Source: Rhyacophila brunnea
Taxonomy: Eukaryota > Arthropoda > Insecta > Trichoptera > Rhyacophilidae
DNA length: 64,000 nucleotides
NCBI GenBank assembly: GCA_022495005.1
Contig: JAGYXB010000360.1
Coordinates: 62,001 to 126,000, forward strand
Direction: 5' to 3'
Part shown: positions 57,581-64,000 of the stretch, one piece after another
How positions within the stretch are numbered: position 1 is the stretch's first letter
Layout: each line of letters begins with the position of its first letter
Program-made: the position numbers and the translations under genes
Notes under the pieces: model-generated
What the model was told of the DNA's origin: nothing
The model's database searches: none
The model's input: only the letters and a program-made list of their open reading frames with translations

Positions 57581-59738
57581 AGTTTTGTTTGTTGTTACAT
57601 TAAAGGGTACATTGTTGTTTGCTATCAATTTGTTACATCGATCACAAATGAAAACAACCTAGCCATCCTTACTGATAACATTTTTCAATTTTTATAGTAA
57701 TTCTAATGCAACTACTAGCAATGAAGATGTTTTAGAAGTGTATGTGGCAATATTTTTAATGTATATCCCTTTAAATAATATTTGTCACTAGTGTGTTATA
57801 CTAGGATTTGTCGCAAAGTTAATGATATTATAAAATAAAATGAGTTAAAATTGTAATGAACAATGTAATATAGTTAAAATGAAATTGCCAGCTAGTTTAT
57901 CGATAGAACATGAATTATAGTACTTTTTAATCTCAAAGCGTATAGACTCGGCTTTCGGTTAACTTGAATTTTCTGCAAGGAATGCCTCATCTCATTTCTC
58001 TCTTAACTTTAATAAAATGCCATTTGTAACCTCGTTTGTAATATGAAAATATAATATTTGGGCGCCTTTATAAAGTGTATTTTACAAATAGAAATGAACA
58101 ATGAATTAAAAACATTGCGTAGATTGTTAAAAAAAGTTATTCAATTATACACAATTACGTACAACATTTAAATTTTGAAATGATAAAGAATAAATAAAAA
58201 AAATAATACAACGTTGAGATATATTCGATTGGTACAGTGAAATAGAGTTTAATTGGTTTTAAATTGTATTTAGCTTTATTTTAAGTTGAAGACTGCATTT
58301 TCAGCTTGGCTGGATCTGTTGTTTGTAAACTTGTCCCCATCCGAAAAGGGAACATTAACATGGCGTAGAACTGTTATCTAAAGTTAAACCGGGAGACATC
58401 CATCCTGTATCGATTCTAATCTTGGAATGTAATGTTCCGTGGGCGGAAATAGTGATTTGGTCCTGACCCCTTCCACATAACAGCTTATTGCATAATCTAC
58501 CAAAAGCGGGAAGAGTTCTTATTGGTTGATTTTTATAACGGTTATTGTTTTAAGCAAGGTTGACACTCATTATCAACAAGGATGTGTCGAATAATATTTA
58601 TTATTTGTTAATTGTAAGTTGCGTTAAAAGATGTAGACATGTCACATGAAATGTAACATGACAAGTGTTTATAATAATTTATTTTTCTGTTTTAATTGGT
58701 TTTCATTATAATACTTTCACTTAAATATAAGTTTAGTTAAAACTAATAGAAACGTCTGCTATTAAAATGCAAAATAATCTGTTTCCTAAATGTTATTTGT
58801 TGTTGTTATTTATAAAAAAAGTGTAATGAAAAAAAAATGCGGTCCGAAGAGAAACAACTACACTACTGTCATTAAGTTTAGTGGCCTGTTGTTTTTAAAA
58901 AATATATATTCAATATATACCTATCTAAAATTAATAAAAAATATATGATGCTATATTGCGATTTTCAATAAGAAACCCTAAACCCTAGATGACTAACAGT
59001 AACAATGTTATAACATGATTGTTATTTCTCATTTTTTAAAACAAAAAAAAAGTAAAAATAAATCGGCACATTGTTCAATTCAAGTATGCCTACCACCACT
59101 TGGTAATCAGACGAATCGACCAATCAATATAAGAGAAGGACGGAACTTTGTGGTGGAATTCAAGTTTGAACACAAGTCTGTTCGGACTCTAAGCCATGCT
59201 TCTTCCCGAGAAAAGCACTCTTTCTTCGATTTTCGGACATCATGATCACAAAGAAAATTCAACGCCATGGAGTTGAAAAATATCTCGTTTTTATTATTTG
59301 TAATGTTTCTTTATGGATTTGCAAGTTTTTTTATGTCAGTTTTTGTTTTCAAGCCTTATGCAAACCGCAACCGTTTAACAATTACCTAGTAGGTAAACCT
59401 TGTAAATAAATGTTTTAATATAGATATTTTTTTGTTCTGGCAATTTATTTGTTAATTTCTGTATTAAATAACTGATATAATAATTCCAACCTCTTGGATC
59501 TGATATTTATGGCTTATAAAAACTTCTCTTCATACCCACACTCCTACAGTACATAGGACAGTAGCTTAACTTTGCTCTTGGTACCTATATAATATCATCT
59601 TCAAAGCAGGTACTATGTCATTTTACAACTACTTTACTTACTAGTTTATCACCTAAATACTTTGCCCCAGGTTGAGTGGTGTACCTATTCAAACAGTGAA
59701 TTATTCTTGACCGTCGAGATTGAGCAGTTACTAATATT
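57581..59738. other. Intergenic, 3' of 4R
   Basis: Closely matches 39958-42170. AT-rich, no gene seen. Confidence 0.5.
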
Positions 59739-61520
59739 TGTACCTCAGAGGCAGACGGATGCAAATCCAAATACCCAATTGTTCAGGAGAGCCAAAAAAC
59801 AATTTTTATTTTAAACGAATACTCATAACTTCTAAGAAAATATACATAGAATGATCATTATTTTTTTATTCTAATTCAATTAAAGTACTTCTGGAATATG
59901 TAAGAAAGGAATAAATATAATACAATTTTATATCTAAAAAAAAAAAAAAATAAGAAACGTAGTGTGGATTTGCAACCTTCTGCCTCTAAAGATATTTTGT
60001 TAATGTGGATTTGCATCTTATTTACGAGTACCTAGCCAAAATAAAACAATTTATATGTTAAAGAAATTTATAGGTATAAATATAACAAAGCAAAACACAT
60101 TTTTTTTTTAAATTTTTTATTATGTCATCATCATCATCACCAGCCTGAATCTATTTACTGCTGGATGAAGGCCTCGCTAATCTCCAAGCTGATTCCACTT
60201 CTCTCGTTCCTGTGCGTTGCGTTGCCAAGTTTTTCCGCAGAACTTTATCATTTTTTCGATCCAGCGGCCTCTAGGTCTACCTTGCGGATGTTTTTTACCT
60301 CTTGGATATACCACTGGATGACTAAATTTGTCCAACGATTCGAGCCATGTTCCAGCCCATTTCCATTTGAGGTTTTTAGCAAACTCTATCACATCATTCA
60401 TCCTTGTCTGTTTCCCTATCCACTCATTCTTTTTTTTGTCCTTTTGCGTTATGCCCAGCATGCACCTTTCCATACCACGTTGTGCTACTCTAAGTTTCTG
60501 GATCTCTCTTTTACTTAGGTTCAATGTTTCACACGCATGTGGTTACGGGAAGTACACACTGGTTGAATACTTTGCACTTTAGGCATTTTCGAAGAAATTA
60601 TTCAGGCGGCCAAAAGCACTCCAGCCTAGCTTTACTCTGCGAACAATTTCATCAAATATACATCCATCTATAGACACTTATTGTGCCAGATAGATGTAGT
60701 TTCTCACCTGTTCGAGCTGAATGCCATTGATGAGGATCTCTTTTTGGCCCACAAAGCAGTTTAACATGACTTTATTCTTTGATACATTTATTTTCAAGCC
60801 TACTTTGTTGCTTACTCCAGCGAGTTACTGCATTCTGCTTTGGAGGCCTTCTGAGTCTTGCAAACTACTATTTATTGTTATCGGCAAAGCGTAGATGACT
60901 CACGTATTCTCCATTTATGGGGACCCGTGTCATTCCAGTCAAGTTGTCTAAATAAGTCTTCAAATGTAGCTGTAAATAGTTTAGGTAAGATTGTATCACC
61001 TTGTCGGACTCCTTTGCTGATAGGAAATGCGCGATGGTTTATGGAGTTGTTGTTGTGCTACTGTATATATTATTGAAAATATTTATATAGCGCCCTGGGA
61101 TTCCTCGATTTCTGAATGCATCGAGTATTGAAAATTTCTTTATGGAATCGAACGCTTTCTCATAGTCTATAAAACCCATGGATAGCGGCAGATTGTATTC
61201 CTGTTACCGCTCTGATTTCTCTGATGACTTGGATAATATGGTCCATAGTGCTGTATCCTCCTCTAAAGCTCGTTCTCCTGGCTGGTTCTCGTCTAGTACA
61301 TATTGCAGACGGTTTGAGAGAATTTTATCTTAGTGTATTATTGGATTTGCATCCTTCTGCCTCTAAGGTAGGTATGGCACTTGCATCTTTATTCTATGAA
61401 TATCTTGGACTAGGACTTTCATCTCTCTGCCACTAATAGATAAAGCCTTTAGCATGACAATTCTTAAAAAAACTCATTTTCCCCAAAAACGGAGTTGCAT
61501 CCGTCTGCCTCTGAGGTACA
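59739..61520. mobile_element. TIR element carrying an RTE fragment
   Basis: Absent at the matching place in unit 3 (near 42172). Perfect inverted ends of 26 bp begin TGTACCTCAGAGGCAGACGG and read inward from both sides; the flanks share ATATT. Degenerate copies of the end motif (TTTGCA...CCTTCTGCCTCTAA) lie inside both ends (59965-59988, 61342-61368). Without the RTE piece it would be about 0.6 kb with no coding region, so a non-autonomous DNA transposon of unknown family. Confidence 0.7.
60126..61330 (-). mobile_element. RTE retroposon fragment, minus strand
   Basis: Ends in an ATCATCATC tail at 60126. The minus strand encodes the RTE C-terminal part, including IQKLRVAQRGMERCMLGITQ, LKWKWAGTWLESL and GRPRGRWIEKMIKFCGKTWQ (60177-60524), with decayed RT further up (motifs near 60900-61240). 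A different subfamily from the copies in the L introns. Confidence 0.75.
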
Positions 61521-62009
61521 GATATTGATACGCCTTTATCTCAGATCTAACATTGCGAGTGTTGGCGATGGACCAAAGGAAAAAGCGCGAATTTGTGCTT
61601 ATCCATATGGTCGGGTGAGACAGAGTGAAGTAGTACTTATCTCAGATCCGTACTCCTTTTGCTCATCAGGAATCTTCGTCACTTGCTAGTTTTACACGTC
61701 ACATTACCCAACATTACAGTTGTTATTATTCAATTCTTAAAGTTTACCAGTCAGTCCAGTCAGTAAGATGACTTATAACAAAATATATGTTCCTCTGCTA
61801 ACAATGAATCAATACTTAGAAATAAAACCTTTAACAATTGGATATGTAGTTTCCCTTTCTATGGCTATATCACCATCGTTCTCAATTGATTCTCATTCCG
61901 TCAAAATACTAACCTACGTAAATTTAAATCAATACCTACCTGCCTTAAATTATCAGTAATATAAACGAGTCACGGAAAACCAAGTTTAGAGAAAATCACA
62001 TAAATGTAT
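61521..62009. other. Intergenic block shared with units 1 and 3
   Basis: Continues the homology interrupted at 59738; corresponds to 42173-42640 and 17884-18299. No gene seen. Confidence 0.5.
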
Positions 62010-62110
62010 TGTGACGTCACCGCGGTCGAACTCGGATACCCCGGATGTATGTCCAGCGCATTACGCACTACACTACGAGGGCCGCTGTAATCTTAGACAT
62101 CTGGTAACTA
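62010..62110 (-). repeat. tRNA-derived SINE-like sequence, best copy
   Basis: Minus strand: GCCCTCGTAGTGTAGTGCGT (box A region) and GAGTTCGACCGCGGTGACG (box B region) in tRNA spacing. Confidence 0.55.
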
Positions 62111-63336
62111 TATGTTGGTGTCACCACTGTGGTGTTCGATATGTGGGTTATGGTGTTGAGGATGACGATGAAGAAGTCGAAGATGTATGCAGGAACGAGT
62201 TTGATTTGCAGCGTAACGATCGGTACAATAGTATAAATACAATGACAATAGGTAGGTACATAATATTATCTACTGAGATAGTTACGAGCCAAGTACTTAG
62301 ATTCGAGTGACATTTTGATAAATCAATAATCGTATTTTATACAGTCAAAAGTAATACGTAAACATTATATTCCCGTACATACTTATATTGAACGACTCAG
62401 CGGTTTAAATACTTAATAATAAGCTTATAAATTGTATTTATTATTACAGTCATAATATAATATGATTTTTCTTGAAAGAAAAAGTAAGAATAAAGAAGAA
62501 GAAGAAGAAAGAAGAATATGATACTATGGGAAAGGATTATTAGACTAATTTTCTTTTGCGATACCGTATTTCATATCGCCAATCAATCTGCTGATCCAGC
62601 TAAACAGTAAACTTGTTTACCTCTATATGAGTCGCTGAGAAATTATTATTGCGGTCGAATAATTTGTTACATTAAAAAATAGATATTTGATCACTGACAT
62701 ACTGACAGCTACATATCAAATTGATGCAAGAAAAGTACTCGTCTTGATTTCGTTCTAAGGGAGAGGTGTGAATGAAAAAATTATAAATTCCCGAGCGTAA
62801 CCACAAGTTATTTTATTTATGCACAGTTTTTACATTCTTACAAGTATTTTATTTTTTACATAATATGTTATACATAAACATAAATTATAATAGGCGGGAA
62901 GAAAGGAATCGTACTAGTATACCTACACAATAGTGGGGTTTTACATTATATAAAACCAACAACATTATGTGGCCAGCAGGTGTTTGTTCACCCTATCAGA
63001 CGCCTCTGAGTAATTTTCTGCAGGTAGGTTAATAAGTACTATTTGCAAATGGTGGGACATTTTGAAGTTTGTCAAATAACTAGTGTTTGAAACAATCACG
63101 ACTATAATAATGCAATGCTTTACGATTCTCGACGTCGCATATTTAAGATGAAAAAAATACAAGTAAAACATTGAACATAATTAATATATACCTACCAGTA
63201 ACTACCAGTAAAGAGGAGGAAAAAGCTACTTGAACAAATTTAGATAAAGCACACATTTTTATAATGACTAATAAACCTGTAAAATGACATGCTTAAACTA
63301 TTTATAAAATACGCTGATCTATCTATGGTAGATATT
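62111..63336. other. Intergenic near the end of unit 4
   Basis: Includes about 630 bp (62111-62735) not seen in unit 1 or 3, a short GAA-rich microsatellite (62479-62520), then the block homologous to 18441-19020 and 42700-43620. No gene seen. Confidence 0.5.
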
Positions 63337-63515
63337 TATTTTTAATTATAAATAACCATGTCCTGGCTATTTCGTACAAGGTGGTATTTAGTAATTTTGA
63401 ACAATCATAAACACCCAGGCTTTGAGAAAAACACATAAATATTGAGTCCTGACCGGGAATCGAACCCTTCTCGGGTGAAAGGCAAGCTCCTAACGCAGTG
63501 CAACACGAGAGCCGC
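63337..63515 (-). mobile_element. tRNA-derived SINE with 14-bp target duplication
   Basis: Reads on the minus strand from GGCGGCTCTCGTGTTGCACT with a perfect box B GGTTCGATTCC, a body of about 100 bp and an AT-rich tail. Flanked by CTATGGTAGATATT at 63323-63336 and 63516-63529; unit 3 has one copy. Recent insertion. Confidence 0.8.
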
Positions 63516-63529
63516 CTATGGTAGATATT

Positions 63530-64000
63530 ATAATTACACTACATATTATATTTATGGAAATGGACCACACATCAATTTGCAAGGCACACTATTTTGCAGT
63601 ATAATATAATAAAAATTATTTTATTTTTCTTTTAATATTTATGTTTTTAAAATATCATGTGCTATAAAAGGATTGACTGGATATCATCATCAACAACTGA
63701 CGTCGATTCACTGGTTGATGAAGGCTTCTCATAGCTCCTTCCACTCTTCTCAGTATCGATCATCGCTGTCTATCGAACATTATTAGTTCGTCTATCTAGT
63801 GGGTTTAAGTGTCTTTGTGGTCATTTAGAGACCTATGGAAAACACTACCGATATGACAGGATTTACCCATCAGTTGTCCACTCACCGAGCAACATGTCCA
63901 GCAAATTATTATTTAATCTGGTTGGCGACATTTCTATCACATCGCGTACTATCACGCAATGTCACGGTATTTCGATATTTGTTTGATGTATGTCAATCGC
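63530..64000. other. End of unit 4, approaching a further unit
   Basis: Matches 19030-19490 and 43620-44230, including the old RTE 3' end at 63681. By alignment the next unit edge would fall about 75-120 bp past the window. Confidence 0.6.

Noticed and set aside
63440..63515. Possible tRNA gene
   Set aside because: Box B is perfect but the rest does not fold as a tRNA, and it lies within a SINE with a target duplication.

Overview
The window looks like a piece of an AT-rich insect genome. The genes have introns. The mobile elements are insect types: an intact mariner, hAT, RTE and R1-like retroposons, a Penelope-type fragment, tRNA-derived SINEs and MITEs. Runs of TACCTACC/TAGGTACC are common, as in Lepidoptera and aphids; I cannot name the species. 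All gene models are read by eye from splice signals and comparison between copies.

The backbone is a tandem array of about four large units. Each unit carries a divergent (head-to-head) pair of C2H2 zinc-finger genes. In each pair the left gene (L, minus strand) has YKC-x2-CSY-x-C fingers and the right gene (R, plus strand) has HQCDVCFK fingers. Unit 1 (1 to about 19,557): 1L is a frameshifted pseudogene and 1R is intact (588 aa, 12 fingers). Unit 2 (19,558 to about 25,118): 2L is truncated by a nonsense codon and 2R survives only as exon 1. Unit 3 (about 27,256 to 44,303): 3L (419 aa) and 3R (436 aa) look intact. Unit 4 (44,304 to about 64,000): 4L (475 aa) and 4R (408 aa) look intact. The last bases match the end of unit 1, so another unit probably follows. 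L and R genes share the same plan: a short acidic first exon opening M-(D/E)-(I/V/T)-K-x-(E/K)-P (or TE), phase-0 introns, a large exon opening IS(T/S)Q, a SEITID(E/D)QNIK linker, an (M/V)LRRV-x-(Y/H)-x-(P/L)-RNFIC block, then the finger array. R genes have an extra middle exon. They are probably nuclear DNA-binding proteins, with several psi-K-x-E SUMO-type sites near the N-terminus.

The pairs share 1 to 2.8 kb regions between the two start codons, presumably bidirectional promoters. A TGGCAACACT-like box recurs 70 to 115 bp before six of the eight start codons. Units 1 and 2 carry one type of promoter/first-exon module and units 3 and 4 a different one, while the finger exons and outer flanks are similar in all four: a mosaic suggesting recombination or gene conversion within the array.

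Mobile elements account for most differences between units. They include an intact mariner in the unit 1 promoter; nested hAT, Penelope and mariner-like relics in the 9.5 kb first intron of 1R; a TTAA-target element at the stop codon of 2L; RTE and R1-like retroposons in the introns of 3L and 4L; a TIR-bounded 2.26 kb element in intron 1 of 4R that encodes a decayed protein of an uncharacterised, possibly DUF7869-type, family; and a second TIR element carrying an RTE fragment at 59.7-61.5 kb. The 2.26 kb element is the best candidate for a little-described system.
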